Source of the DNA: DAOTWA01 sp034435955 | GTDB taxonomy: Bacteria > Chloroflexota > Anaerolineae > Anaerolineales > Anaerolineaceae | NCBI GenBank assembly: GCA_034435955.1 | Contig: DAOTWA010000084.1 | Span: forward strand, 1 to 64,000 | Direction: 5' to 3' | DNA: 64,000 bases | In this document: in pieces, positions 31,737 to 41,061 of the stretch | Layout: every line of letters starts with the position of its first letter | Position numbering within the stretch: the stretch's first letter is position 1 | Made by a program: the position numbers and the translations under genes | Notes under the pieces: model-generated | The model's input: only the letters and a program-made list of their open reading frames with translations | The model's database searches: none | What the model was told of the DNA's origin: nothing

Positions 31737-32189
31737 CTACTCCGGAGCGGCGGCCGGGTTGTTCAATCGGGCGAGAATCTCAGCCTGTGCGGCCCACATT
31801 CGCTTTTTTTCTTGCGGTTCGGCGTGATCATGACCGAGGAGATGAAGCACGCCGTGAACCACCAACAGCTCAAGCTCATCCTCGCAGGAGTGGCCGGCTG
31901 CCTCAGCCTGCGCCTGAGCCATCGGAAAGGAGATGACCACGTCGCCCAGATAGCGTTCCTGATTGACCGGGTTGGCTTCATCCGCCGGGAAAGATAACAC
32001 GTCGGTGGGAGCATTCAAGCCGAGGAAACGGCGGTTCAGGCGGCGGAGCTCTTCATTGCCGCTGACCACGATGGTCAGGCTGGCGTCCTCAGGAGCGTTT
32101 TGCTGAGCCAGCGCTTCGCGGGCAGCCCTGATCAGCCGGTCGCGCCGGATGTTGCGCAAGAATCGCCGGGCGATGCGGGTCTGGATCAT
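31737..32189 (-). CDS. ybeY: rRNA maturation endoribonuclease YbeY
   Basis: 150 aa. The zinc motif HGVLHLLGHDH is intact and preceded by TDVLSFPAD and YLGDVVIS. YbeY takes part in 16S rRNA 3'-end processing and ribosome quality control. The frame is open upstream to 32408, but ATG 32189 overlaps the stop of the HD-domain gene (ATGA) and matches the family length, so the longer form is rejected. Confidence 0.95.
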   Translation of the reverse strand: MIQTRIARRFLRNIRRDRLIRAAREALAQQNAPEDASLTIVVSGNEELRRLNRRFLGLNAPTDVLSFPADEANPVNQERYLGDVVISFPMAQAQAEAAGHSCEDELELLVVHGVLHLLGHDHAEPQEKKRMWAAQAEILARLNNPAAAPE

Positions 32190-34363
32190 TCCGTCTCCGA
32201 TGAAGCTGGGGGTGAATCGGCTGGCGCGGCGTTGACCGGACGGGTTTTCTCGGCTTCCAGCGCGGGCGTTGTGGATCTGGATTTGAGCTGCGGGTAAGGG
32301 ATACGCGGGTGATAGATGTTGCGCAGAGTGGCGACGAACGATTCGGCGGCGGTGGTGAGATCGCGCAGGGTGAGGCGGGTGTCGTCTAACTGGCCTTCGC
32401 GCAGGCAATAATCAAAGGCGGATTTAATCAGCTCGCGAAGCTGGGCTTCGTTTTCGGGCGTCTCGGCGCGGGCGCGCGCCTCGACGCCGTCGGCCAGCAT
32501 GATGAGAGCTGTCTCGCGCGATTGCGGCCGTGGGCCCGGATAACGGAAGAGGGATTCATCCACCTTGTCGGCATCCCCACCAGCGAGCTCGAGGGCGTGG
32601 GCGTATTGGTAACGGGTGAGCATGGTGCCATGATGCTCGCGGATGAAATCCTGGAGGCGTTTCGGCAGGCGGTACTTGCGTGCCAGCGCAAGGCCATCGG
32701 GGACATGCTGGATGATGGTCGCTGCGCTGATGACCGGGTCGAGGTCGTCGTGAGGGTTGAGATGAGGGCTTACCTGGTTTTCGATGAAGAACTGCGGGTT
32801 GAGCGCCTTGCCGGCATCGTGGTAGATGGCGCCTACGCGGGTGAGCAATGGATCAGCGCCGATGCGTTCGGCAGCCTGCTCGGCGAGATTGGCGACCTGT
32901 AAGGTATGCTGATACGTTCCGGGGGCGTTGCGCAGGAGGAACTGCAACAGGGGGTGATCCGGACGGGAGAGCTCCATGAGCTGAAGAGGGGTTGTCAGGC
33001 TGAGCAACTGGGCGAAGAAGAACTGCAGAAGCAGCGCCAGGCTGGCCGAAGCGATGCCGTTGAAAACCGATGATCCGATCAAGGTGGCAATACCAAGCCA
33101 ATCGGTGGTCGAATCGGTCAGACGGTACGCCAGCACCACGGCGATGCCGGCCAGGCCGACCACCAATCCGGCCCAGATGAAGTGCGCCACACGCCTCGCC
33201 GGGCCTAACGCCAGTACGCCGCACAAGCTGGACAAAGCATAGAAAAGGGTCAGATCAAGGCTGTTTGGCAGGCCGTAGGCGGCCAGGATGCTGAGGACGA
33301 GGGAAAGGACCAGCCCAATTTCCAGGTTGAAGAGCGAAGCGATAGTGAGCCCAAAAGCCGCCAGGGGGTACAGATAGGGGATGATGGTGCGATTGGGAAT
33401 GATCAAACGGGCAGCAAAGAGGAAGATCACGAAGGTGAAGGCGATCAGCGCCAGGCTGCGGAAATCATTGAAAGGGGCTGATTTACGGCGGGCGAAATAC
33501 AACGCAGAAAAGAGGCTCAATATGGCCACCAACGCGAAGGTGGCGGCGATCTCGCTGCGGTTGTCCCCCGGCTGCACCAAGCCGAACTTGTCCAACGCCT
33601 CCCAAACGACGGGGGTGATAATCTGGCCACGCAGGACGATGGTCTCGTTAGCGATGTAAGAGCGGGTGACGGGTTGAACCGCCTCGCGGGCTTTCGCCTG
33701 AGCGGCGGCGGTCAGCGAGGGGCTATAAAGGCTGTTGGGAACGACGAAGCCGGAGACCAGATCTGCGACGATACTGGCCTGATCCTGAGGCATGGAAAAG
33801 CTGATCAGGGTGGGGATGCTGTGTTTGACCTCATCGATCTGGCTGTCACGGATCGTGTTGCGCATCACCTGCTCCAACACGTTGAGGGCTTCCTGCTGGA
33901 CGGCTTCCCACTGGGCATCCGTCAGGGTCAGAATGCCAGTCTCGGTTTCGGGCGACAGGCTGACATCTTGAAGGGCGATGAGGTCAGAGAGCTTTTGCTG
34001 CTTTGTGGCGTAAGCGTCCTCACGGACGGTGGTGATGTACACGAGGGCGGCGCGCAGGCGCTCGATCTGGCGGCGGGCGATGGTGGGATCGGCAGGGAGG
34101 TAAACCGGCAGGACGGCGGCTGCGGCGGCGTCGCGGGCCTGCTGGGTGAGCACGCTGCTTGTATAGGTGAGATCATGCGGCGCGCGGATGTCTACTGGCG
34201 CGACATCCCCCGGCTTGAGAGGCAGAGAGGACGGGCGTATGGAGATGGGCAGAAGCAGGGCTGCCAAGCAAAGCGCTGCGGTCAGGATGAGCAACACCAG
34301 CCGGAAAATGATCCGGTTAGGGGGGCGTTCGTTAGCGGATGCGTCGCTAAACGCGGAGGTCAT
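32186..34363 (-). CDS. 7TM-HD family phosphohydrolase (PgpH-like)
   Basis: 725 aa. An N-terminal membrane helix leads to the extracellular 7TMR-HDED domain (about 45-290). Seven membrane helices follow (about 295-480), then a cytoplasmic HD domain. In the HD domain HTLQVANLAEQAA and GAIYHDAGKALNPQFF supply the metal ligands, followed by REHHGT. PgpH relatives degrade cyclic di-AMP. Its position between yqeY and ybeY/dgkA matches Firmicutes order. Both ends overlap neighbours by 4 nt. Confidence 0.94.
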   Translation of the reverse strand: MTSAFSDASANERPPNRIIFRLVLLILTAALCLAALLLPISIRPSSLPLKPGDVAPVDIRAPHDLTYTSSVLTQQARDAAAAAVLPVYLPADPTIARRQIERLRAALVYITTVREDAYATKQQKLSDLIALQDVSLSPETETGILTLTDAQWEAVQQEALNVLEQVMRNTIRDSQIDEVKHSIPTLISFSMPQDQASIVADLVSGFVVPNSLYSPSLTAAAQAKAREAVQPVTRSYIANETIVLRGQIITPVVWEALDKFGLVQPGDNRSEIAATFALVAILSLFSALYFARRKSAPFNDFRSLALIAFTFVIFLFAARLIIPNRTIIPYLYPLAAFGLTIASLFNLEIGLVLSLVLSILAAYGLPNSLDLTLFYALSSLCGVLALGPARRVAHFIWAGLVVGLAGIAVVLAYRLTDSTTDWLGIATLIGSSVFNGIASASLALLLQFFFAQLLSLTTPLQLMELSRPDHPLLQFLLRNAPGTYQHTLQVANLAEQAAERIGADPLLTRVGAIYHDAGKALNPQFFIENQVSPHLNPHDDLDPVISAATIIQHVPDGLALARKYRLPKRLQDFIREHHGTMLTRYQYAHALELAGGDADKVDESLFRYPGPRPQSRETALIMLADGVEARARAETPENEAQLRELIKSAFDYCLREGQLDDTRLTLRDLTTAAESFVATLRNIYHPRIPYPQLKSRSTTPALEAEKTRPVNAAPADSPPASSETE

Positions 34364-34818
34364 ACTGCCGCATTTTTCTGGAGCAGCTCACGGACGACCT
34401 TACTGACCTGATCGCCTGGCGCGCGCCCCTGCACTCTCGGCATGAGGATTTTCATGACCTTGCCCATATCGGCTGCCGAGGTGGCCCCCGATTCGGCGAT
34501 GGCCGCCTGCGCCAAGCCGCGCAGTTCTTCCTCACTCAGGGCTTCTGGCAGGAAGGAAGCCAGGACCTCGATCTCCTCCTCGGCGGCGCGGATCAGATCG
34601 GGGCGTCCAGCTCGGTTGGCCTCCTCGATCGCTTCGCGGCGGGTTTTAATTTCCTTTTGGAGGATGATCGCCAGACCGGCCTCATCTAATGGACCTCCTT
34701 TTTCGACCTCGGCCAGCTTGATGCTGGAGAGGAGCATGCGCAGGGCGCGTTTGTGGGCCTCCTGCCGGTTGCGCATAGCTTCGATCAGCGCGGTCTCGAT
34801 GCGTTGTTTGGTGGTCAT
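34360..34818 (-). CDS. yqeY: GatB/YqeY domain protein
   Basis: 152 aa. RIETALIEAMRNRQEAHKRALRMLLSSIKLAE, LQKEIKTRREAIEEANRAGR and MGKVMKILMPRVQGRAPGDQVSKVV are the YqeY landmarks. Relatives bind tRNA or tRNA-linked enzymes; the exact role is unknown. ATG 34818 is chosen over the open frame to 34959, which runs through a repeat. A perfect TATAAT ends 7 nt before this ATG and no Shine-Dalgarno is present, so the mRNA is probably leaderless. Confidence 0.94.
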   Translation of the reverse strand: MTTKQRIETALIEAMRNRQEAHKRALRMLLSSIKLAEVEKGGPLDEAGLAIILQKEIKTRREAIEEANRAGRPDLIRAAEEEIEVLASFLPEALSEEELRGLAQAAIAESGATSAADMGKVMKILMPRVQGRAPGDQVSKVVRELLQKNAAV

Positions 34819-34825
34819 GAACGAA

Positions 34826-34831
34826 ATTATA
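34826..34831 (-). promoter_or_regulatory. -10 box of a leaderless yqeY transcript
   Basis: TATAAT on the minus strand, 7 nt before the yqeY ATG. The -35 region has no good match. Confidence 0.5.
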
Positions 34832-34896
34832 CCGCTGTTGGTGATTTTGCTGAGTTGGGCGGACGGGTGGGTTTGCGGCGCCAGTACGCACGCGGG

Positions 34897-34970
34897 TAGC
34901 CTCACCCCGGATTCCAGGAGGAAGGCCGTTTCGCCCCTCTCCTGGGAGGAGGGGGGCAAGGGGAGGAGGA
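34897..34970. repeat. C/G-rich intergenic repeat related to 2089-2191
   Basis: Begins with TAGCCTCACCCC and contains CCCCTCTCCT next to GGAGGAGGGG, the same building blocks and order as the element at 2089-2191. It fills the gap between argH and yqeY and may fold downstream of argH. Confidence 0.6.
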
Positions 34971-36368
34971 TTACTTAGCGCCAAGTCCGGGGGGTGAATG
35001 TTGGGCCAAGGTGTTTTTCGCCAGGACAATTTGTTCCTGGACGCTGGCAGGTGCGGTGCCGCCCCAGCCTGCACGTCGGGCGAGCGAGCTTTCGGGGCTG
35101 ATGGTCTGGACAATGGCCGCGTCAAGGTCCGGGTGGATGGCTGCCAGCTCATCGGGGGGGAGAGCGGATAGGGAGAGGCCTAACTCCTCGGCTCGCCGAA
35201 CTGCCCGGCCGACGAACGTGTGGGCCTGACGGAAAGGCAGCCCTCTCTCGACCAATGCATCCGCCAGATCGGTGGCGAGCGCGGCCGGATCGAGCGCAGC
35301 CCGGCAATGTTCGACGTTTACCTTCAGGCTGGAGATCACGCCCTGTACGACCGGCAAGAGCAGCTCGAGAAGGTCGACGGCGGCAAAGACCGGGGGTTTG
35401 TCCTCCTGGAGGTCTTTGTCATAAGCCGACGGCAAGGCCTTCAGCATGGTAAGGAAGCCGGTCAGCAGGCCGATTAAAGAGGCGCTTTTAGCACGGGTCA
35501 GCTCGAGAAGATCGGGGTTCTTCTTTTGCGGCATGAGACTCGAGCCGGTCGAGTATGCATCGTCGAGGGTGATGAAGCCGAACTCGCGGGTGGAATAGAG
35601 GATGAGGGCTTCAGCCAACCGGCTGAGGTGGACAGCGAGCAGGGCGGCCCAGAAGAGGAATTCGGCAGCGAAATCGCGGTCGGCCACGGCGTCCAGGCTA
35701 TTCGGGGCGGGCGCAGAGAAGCCAAGCTCGGCGGCCAGCGCGGCGCGGTCGATAGGGAAGCCAGTTCCAGCCAGCGCGCCGCTGCCAAGCGGCAGAACAG
35801 ACGTATGTTGAAGGATGTCGGACAGACGGACACGGTCGCGTTGAAAGGCCCAGAAATGAGCCAGCCACCAGTGGGAGAGGAGGATGGGCTGAGCCTGCTG
35901 GCAGTGCGTATAGCCAGGGATGATCACGCCGAAATCGTGCTCTGCACGGGCCAGCAGGGCAGCCTGCAATCCGTGAAGGGTATTATCTAGCCTTTGCCCG
36001 GCTGCCATCAGCCAAAGGCGGAAGTCGGTGACGACCTGGTCGTTGCGGCTACGCCCAGTATGCAGCTTGCCAGCAACAGGGCCAATCAGTTCGCCCAAAC
36101 GGCGCTCCAGCGCCGAGTGAATGTCCTCATCCTGGCTCGAGAAAACGAAACTGCCCGCGTCGAATTCTTCCAGAATCTTTTCCAGGCCGACGCAAAGCGT
36201 CTCGCATTCATCCGTCGTCAGTTGTCCGGCGCGCAGCAAGGCACGCGCCCAGGCCTGGCTGGCGCGCACATCCACCTCGGCCAGGCGCCAATCGAATGGC
36301 AGCGAGGCGTTCAGCCGGGCGGCTAAAGGGTGAAGCGTGGTTCGAAAACGACCACCCCACATTGTCAT
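34971..36368 (-). CDS. argH: Argininosuccinate lyase
   Basis: 465 aa. It splits argininosuccinate into arginine and fumarate, the last step of arginine synthesis. The fumarase-superfamily signature is SSLMPQKKNPD, with the catalytic serine in its flexible loop. TGRSRNDQVVTDFRLW and GYTHCQQAQPILLSHW (general base H) are present. It starts with MTMWGGRF 15 bp after argG, so both are read from the attenuated promoter upstream of argG. Confidence 0.97.
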   Translation of the reverse strand: MTMWGGRFRTTLHPLAARLNASLPFDWRLAEVDVRASQAWARALLRAGQLTTDECETLCVGLEKILEEFDAGSFVFSSQDEDIHSALERRLGELIGPVAGKLHTGRSRNDQVVTDFRLWLMAAGQRLDNTLHGLQAALLARAEHDFGVIIPGYTHCQQAQPILLSHWWLAHFWAFQRDRVRLSDILQHTSVLPLGSGALAGTGFPIDRAALAAELGFSAPAPNSLDAVADRDFAAEFLFWAALLAVHLSRLAEALILYSTREFGFITLDDAYSTGSSLMPQKKNPDLLELTRAKSASLIGLLTGFLTMLKALPSAYDKDLQEDKPPVFAAVDLLELLLPVVQGVISSLKVNVEHCRAALDPAALATDLADALVERGLPFRQAHTFVGRAVRRAEELGLSLSALPPDELAAIHPDLDAAIVQTISPESSLARRAGWGGTAPASVQEQIVLAKNTLAQHSPPGLGAK

Positions 36369-36383
36369 TGTGCTCTCTCCTGG

Positions 36384-37637
36384 TCATACACTGGTTTTAG
36401 CCTTGACGTCCACCGGCACGGCTGGAAGCAGGCTTCTCTCCATCATGGCCTTTACCCTGGAAGGCAGGGCAAAAAGATGGATGAACCCCTCGGCATCGTG
36501 GTGGTCATACACCTCGGAGCGACCGAAAGTGGCGAAGGCCTGGTTGTACAGGCTGAAGGGGCTGGTGCGGCCGACAACGGTGATATTGCCCTTGTAAAGT
36601 TGCAGGCGGATCGAGCCAGTGACTGGTTTTTGCGTCTCGGCGAAGAAGGCGTTGAGCGCCTGGCAAAGAGGCGTGAACCACTGGCCAAAGTAGACCAGCT
36701 CGGCGTAACGCAACGCGGCCAGTTCCTTGAAATGCAGCATATCGCGGTCCAGGGTGATCGATTCCAGCTCATGGTGGGCGAAGGTCAGCAATGTGCCGCC
36801 GGGGGTCTCATAAATGCCACGCGACTTCATCCCTACCAGACGGTTCTCGACCAGATCCACCCGACCGACAGCATGTTTCCCTCCAAGGAAGTTCAACGTC
36901 TCGATGAGCGCGGCGGGGGAAAGGTACTGGTTATTGACGGCAACCGGAGTACCGGCTTCGAAGGTGATCTCCACCTCTTCGGGCTGATCGGGCGCTTCCT
37001 GCGGGGAGAGAGTGAGCTGAAAGAGATCGTCGGCAGGCGGCCGGCCGGCGTCTTCCAGCGGACCGCCTTCGTGGGAGAGATGCCAGAGATTGCGATCGCG
37101 GCTGTAAAGCGATGGGTTGGTCTTTGGGAAAGGAATGCCACGGGCCTCGAGGTAAGCCAGGGCGTCCTCGCGGGAATGGATGTCCCACTCGCGCCAAGGG
37201 GCGATGACCTTCAGGTCTGGATCAAGGGCGGTATAGGTCATCTCGAAGCGCACCTGGTCGTTGCCCTTGCCAGTGCAGCCGTGGGCGACGGCATCGGCGT
37301 TTTCCTGATGCGCCACCATGACCTGGTGAGAGGCGATCAGCGGTCGGGCGATGGAGGTGCCGAGCAGGTATTTACCTTCATACACGGCCCCCGACTTGAT
37401 CAGCGGGAAGATGTAATCGGAGGCCAGCTCATCGCGCAGGTCCTCAACGATCAGTTTGCTGGCGCCGCTGGCGATGGCGCGGTCCTGGAGGCTGGCGAGC
37501 TCCTCGCCCTGACCCACGTCGGCGCAGTAACAGATGACCTCGCAGCCGTAATTCTCCTTCAGCCAGGGGACGATCGTTGATGTGTCCAGACCGCCAGAAT
37601 AGGCGAGCACGACTTTATTTACGGATGGTTTTGACAT
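36384..37637 (-). CDS. argG: Argininosuccinate synthase
   Basis: 417 aa. It joins citrulline and aspartate using ATP. The N-terminal PP-loop is VVLAYSGGLDTSTIVPWL. CTGKGNDQVRFE and AGTPVAVN are further family landmarks. A GAGGAG Shine-Dalgarno stands 7 nt before ATG 37637. It is the first structural gene of argGH and is preceded by a leader with an intrinsic terminator and an Arg-containing reading frame. Confidence 0.97.
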   Translation of the reverse strand: MSKPSVNKVVLAYSGGLDTSTIVPWLKENYGCEVICYCADVGQGEELASLQDRAIASGASKLIVEDLRDELASDYIFPLIKSGAVYEGKYLLGTSIARPLIASHQVMVAHQENADAVAHGCTGKGNDQVRFEMTYTALDPDLKVIAPWREWDIHSREDALAYLEARGIPFPKTNPSLYSRDRNLWHLSHEGGPLEDAGRPPADDLFQLTLSPQEAPDQPEEVEITFEAGTPVAVNNQYLSPAALIETLNFLGGKHAVGRVDLVENRLVGMKSRGIYETPGGTLLTFAHHELESITLDRDMLHFKELAALRYAELVYFGQWFTPLCQALNAFFAETQKPVTGSIRLQLYKGNITVVGRTSPFSLYNQAFATFGRSEVYDHHDAEGFIHLFALPSRVKAMMERSLLPAVPVDVKAKTSV

Positions 37638-37660
37638 AGGATACTCCTCGAATCAGAAGG

Positions 37661-37692
37661 TTAAAAAGAAAAAGCCCTCCAGGTCGGAGGGC
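37661..37692 (-). terminator. Intrinsic terminator (attenuator) in the argG leader
   Basis: On the minus strand GCCCTCC (37692-37686) pairs with GGAGGGC (37680-37674) around a 5-nt loop, followed by TTTTTCTTTTT. It lies only about 24 nt before argG, downstream of the promoter, so it must be conditional for argG to be made. Confidence 0.85.
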
Positions 37693-37725
37693 ATTGTGGA
37701 TTAATTTCAGCGTTTACGCTTGCGA

Positions 37726-37818
37726 TCAGCCGGCGAACGGCCAGCAGCCCGCCTCCCTGGTGTTATGGTGAAGCGGGATTCGTCGAGCGCGCAGGAAATC
37801 AGGAGTGGCTGCTACCAT
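37726..37818 (-). CDS. Putative 30-aa arginine leader peptide
   Basis: Reading MVAATPDFLRARRIPLHH and on to a TGA at 37726. Four arginines are included, three clustered as codons 10, 12 and 13 (CGC, CGA, CGA). The ATG lies about 10 nt after the -10 box, so the transcript would be nearly leaderless. GGAGG inside codons 21-23 (37756-37752) can pair with the CCTCC of the terminator's first arm (37690-37686). This layout fits ribosome-mediated attenuation, with stalling at Arg codons freeing the antiterminator. Confidence 0.55.
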   Translation of the reverse strand: MVAATPDFLRARRIPLHHNTREAGCWPFAG

Positions 37819-37828
37819 GATGGATTGG

Positions 37829-37856
37829 ATTTTACATCAAGAGCATGGATTGTCAA
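37829..37856 (-). promoter_or_regulatory. Promoter of the argGH leader
   Basis: A perfect TTGACA (37856-37851) and TAAAAT (37834-37829), 16 nt apart. It is the best -35 in the window. The start near 37821 gives a leader of about 185 nt. Between this promoter and 38036 no gene is recognised. Confidence 0.8.
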
Positions 37857-38036
37857 GGAATCGCGCACATTTGTGTTGTGGTTCAACGATTTTGACGCCC
37901 TCGAAGTGTTCAGCGACAATGTCGCCCCATGGGGAACGAGGAGACATTGACGGGAAGGACAGCGTCGGCTAACGATGACCATCGAGAGCGAAGGAGGAAA
38001 AATCCGCGCACACCAGGCGGCGACACCTGGCTGGCT

Positions 38037-38597
38037 TCAGGGTGTTCCTCCGACGACAATCAGGTCTTTGATCTGTTGATAGGTGGTTTCACCGATGCCC
38101 GGGACGTTGCGGATATCGGCGATGCTGAGGAATGGGCCATGCTCCTGGCGATAGGCCAGGATAGCCTGGGCGCGAGTCGGTCCAATACCCGGCAGGGTCT
38201 GCAACTCGGCCTCATCGGCTGTGTTGATGTCCACAGGAGCGACGGACGATCCGGTCGGAGCGCCCGGCAAGGACACAGGAGCCTGCTCACCAACGGCCGG
38301 GATATGGATCTGCTGACCATCCTGCAAGAAAGCGGCTAGATTGACAGCGTCCGGCGAGGCTTGAGGCGAAAAACCGCCTGCTGCTGTGAGCGCATCCTGG
38401 ACGCGCGACCCGCGCGGCAGGGAATACACGCCGGGATTTACCACAGCGCCGGTGATGTGCACGGTTAGCGGCGCCAGGGTAGGGGCAGGGATCAGCTCGA
38501 TGGAATGACCGGTCGGCTGGCGGCTCACCAGCAGGACCACCCCCGCGGCCAGCAGTCCGATCAGAATGCCCATTAGCAGAATTTGCCAGGCTTTCAT
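38037..38597 (-). CDS. ComEA-like DNA-binding protein (SLBB + helix-hairpin-helix)
   Basis: 186 aa. One membrane helix near residues 5-25, then an SLBB domain (about 44-98: VHITGAVVNPGVYSLPRGSRV, LTAAGGF) and a tandem HhH domain (about 120-182: VDINTADEAELQTLPGIGPTRAQAILAYR, IRNVPGIGETTYQQIKDLI). This is the layout of ComEA, the surface receptor binding incoming DNA in competence. No comEC is in the window, so active DNA uptake is not shown. Confidence 0.92.
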   Translation of the reverse strand: MKAWQILLMGILIGLLAAGVVLLVSRQPTGHSIELIPAPTLAPLTVHITGAVVNPGVYSLPRGSRVQDALTAAGGFSPQASPDAVNLAAFLQDGQQIHIPAVGEQAPVSLPGAPTGSSVAPVDINTADEAELQTLPGIGPTRAQAILAYRQEHGPFLSIADIRNVPGIGETTYQQIKDLIVVGGTP

Positions 38598-38682
38598 GCT
38601 CCCCTCCGTTAATGAACGACCTGGTTGCGAAAACGATCAACTTGAAATGGGCAGGGTTGGATTGGACAACAATAAGGCGGAT

Positions 38683-39597
38683 TCAGTCGGCAGGTACGGT
38701 TTGAGTTTGGGCGACAGGCTCTTCGGCGGGCGCTTCCAATGCGATCATAGCGTTGAAGGCAGCGATGGATACTTCCAGCATGTCGAGAGACGGCTCACGG
38801 GTGGTCAGATGCTGCAACGCCAGATTAGGGCGGATCAAGGCGCGGACGAAAGGCACGTCCAGGTGTCTGGCGGTCCAGCGGATATACTCGTAGGCCAATC
38901 CCGCCAGAACCGGGATCATCACCACGCGGGAGATCAGACGCCACAACCAGGGCAGCGGGCCGAGCAGCGAGAAAACGATCACTGAGATGAGAACCAGGGT
39001 CAGCAGGAAGGCCGTGCCACAGCGTGGGTGTTCGACTGAGAAACGGGCTACGCTCTGCGGGTTCAACTCGGCGCGAGCTTCGAAAGCGTTAATGGTCTTA
39101 TGCTCTGCCCCGTGGTAGGCGAAAACGCGCTGAATTTCAGGAATACGGCCGATGGCCCAGATATATCCGATCAGCAGCGCCAGGCGCACCAGGCCTTCCA
39201 TGACGTTGCTCCACCAGGCATTGAAGCCCAGATAGCGCTCGCAGAGCTGGCCGACGGCGGCCGGAGCGAGGAAAAACAATGCCACGGCAAGCGCCAGGGA
39301 AAACGCCAATGTCAGATAGAGAGCCGGTCCCTCGATTTTTTCTTCCTCGCCGGTCTGCAGGTTGGCCGACAGTGTAATGGCGCGGGTGCCCAAGCCGAGC
39401 GCATCCCACAGGATGACCAGGCCGCGCAGGAAGGGGATTTTTGTCAGTGGGCTGCGATACACCGCCCCCAATGGCTCGGAATGGACGACGATCTGGCCAT
39501 TGGGGGCGCGCATCGCAATCGCGGCGTAGCTGGCGCCGCGCATCAGCACACCCTCGATCACCGCCTGACCTCCGTAGGACGGCAGCCTTTCACTCAT
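38683..39597 (-). CDS. DUF1385 (YqhQ-like) membrane protein
   Basis: 304 aa. YGGQAVIEGVLMRG at the start and YHGAEHKTINAFEA with HPRCGTAFLL in the middle are the DUF1385 hallmarks, with about four membrane helices (around 100, 150, 200, 225). The conserved histidines and cysteine suggest metal binding. Function is not established. Its ATG overlaps the M20 peptidase stop by 4 nt. Confidence 0.92.
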   Translation of the reverse strand: MSERLPSYGGQAVIEGVLMRGASYAAIAMRAPNGQIVVHSEPLGAVYRSPLTKIPFLRGLVILWDALGLGTRAITLSANLQTGEEEKIEGPALYLTLAFSLALAVALFFLAPAAVGQLCERYLGFNAWWSNVMEGLVRLALLIGYIWAIGRIPEIQRVFAYHGAEHKTINAFEARAELNPQSVARFSVEHPRCGTAFLLTLVLISVIVFSLLGPLPWLWRLISRVVMIPVLAGLAYEYIRWTARHLDVPFVRALIRPNLALQHLTTREPSLDMLEVSIAAFNAMIALEAPAEEPVAQTQTVPAD

Positions 39598-40979
39598 CCT
39601 TTGCTCTCGCCAAGATTGAAGAAGAAATGGATCAGCGCATCCATCCCGCGTTCCCAGGTGGGCAGGTGCAGCTTCTCGTTGGGAGCGTGGATATTATCAT
39701 CCGGGAGGCCGAAACCGGTCATGACGGAGGGCGCCCCCAGGATTTCCTGGACGGAAACGACCACCGGCACACTGCCCCCCTCGCGCTTGAAGACAGGACG
39801 GGTGCCCCACACCGCTTCCAGAGCGGTCGCCAGGGCGCGCACACCGTCATTGTTGATGTCGCTGAGGCTGGGTTTGCTGCCCGATAACATGATCAGCTCC
39901 CAGTGAATCGTCTTAGGGGCTTTCTCCTCAAGAAAACGGCGCATGCATTGGTGGATTTCCTCGGGCGTTTGATCGGGAACGAGGCGGGTTGAGATCTTGG
40001 CCATGGCCGCGGCGGGGATGACGGTCTTTTGGCCCACGCTGGTGAAGCCGGAGAGCAGTCCGTTCACCTCCAGGGTTGGACGAATGCCGATGCGCTCGGA
40101 GGGGAGATAATCCTTCTCGCCCCACAGGCCAGGGACGCCGGTGTGCTCGAGATAATAGTCCTCGTTCATCGGCAGGCGGGCAAATTCGGCGTGTTCTTCG
40201 GGTCGCAGCGGCCGAACGTGATCGTAGAAACCCGGCAGGGCAACCGTGCCATGGTCATCGTGCATGGCAGCGATGAGCTCGCACAACGCCTGGGCAGGGT
40301 TGTGGACCACGCCGCCGTACAGACCGGAATGCAGATCGTGGTTTGGCCCGTGAACATGAAGCTCGAAATATGCCAGGCCGCGCAGACCATAAACAATGGT
40401 GGGCGTATCGGCGGCGATCATCTCTGTATCGGGGTTCAGCATTACGTCACAGGCCAGCATGTCCTTATGCGCCTGAATGAAATCGTGCAACGTGCGAGAG
40501 CCGACTTCCTCTTCACCTTCAATGATGATCTTGTAATTAAGCGGTGATTGGCCTGTGCGCACCACGGATTCGATGGCGCTCAAAGTGGCAATGAGCTGCC
40601 CCTTCATATCCGACGCGCCTCGGCCATAGAGGTTTTCGCCCTGGCGAGTTGGCTCAAACGGGGGCTGGCGCCATTGTTCGAGCGGATCCGGAGGCTGGAC
40701 GTCATAATGGCCGTAGACGAGCACGGTGGCGCGGTTGGGACCGGCTGCCAGTAGCTCGCCATAAACGATGGGATGCCCGGTGGTGGGATACACTTCGACT
40801 TTTTGCATGCCCAGGCCACGGAGCTTATCGGCCAGCCATTCAGCCGCCCGCTGCATGTCACCGTTATTTTCAGGGGTTGTGGAGATCGAAGGGATGCGCA
40901 CCAGCTCGATCAGGTCCTGGAGGAAGCGTCCCCGTTGTGTGTGTGCATATTGGATTGCGGCATTTCGTGAATCAGTCAT
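39594..40979 (-). CDS. M20-family dipeptidase/carboxypeptidase
   Basis: A 461-residue zinc peptidase. VLVYGHYDVQP and GRGASDMKG supply the first metal ligands, IEGEEEVGS the catalytic Glu pair, and the lid domain holds HVHGPNHDLHSGLYGG. This matches the CNDP/PepV-like dipeptidase branch. The frame extends to 41147, but ATG 40979 with AAGGA upstream fits the family length. It is co-transcribed with DUF1385 and diverges from the molybdenum-hydroxylase island. Confidence 0.95.
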   Translation of the reverse strand: MTDSRNAAIQYAHTQRGRFLQDLIELVRIPSISTTPENNGDMQRAAEWLADKLRGLGMQKVEVYPTTGHPIVYGELLAAGPNRATVLVYGHYDVQPPDPLEQWRQPPFEPTRQGENLYGRGASDMKGQLIATLSAIESVVRTGQSPLNYKIIIEGEEEVGSRTLHDFIQAHKDMLACDVMLNPDTEMIAADTPTIVYGLRGLAYFELHVHGPNHDLHSGLYGGVVHNPAQALCELIAAMHDDHGTVALPGFYDHVRPLRPEEHAEFARLPMNEDYYLEHTGVPGLWGEKDYLPSERIGIRPTLEVNGLLSGFTSVGQKTVIPAAAMAKISTRLVPDQTPEEIHQCMRRFLEEKAPKTIHWELIMLSGSKPSLSDINNDGVRALATALEAVWGTRPVFKREGGSVPVVVSVQEILGAPSVMTGFGLPDDNIHAPNEKLHLPTWERGMDALIHFFFNLGESKG

Positions 40980-41061
40980 GGGTGTCCTTCTGGTTAATGA
41001 AATCCGCCTGGAAAGGAGTTCCTTTTTGGTATAGAGAGACATCCTTCGAGGCAACGGTATG

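Noticed and set aside
34819..34959. N-terminal extension of YqeY
   Set aside because: It spans a -10 box and part of the intergenic repeat; the family length begins at ATG 34818.
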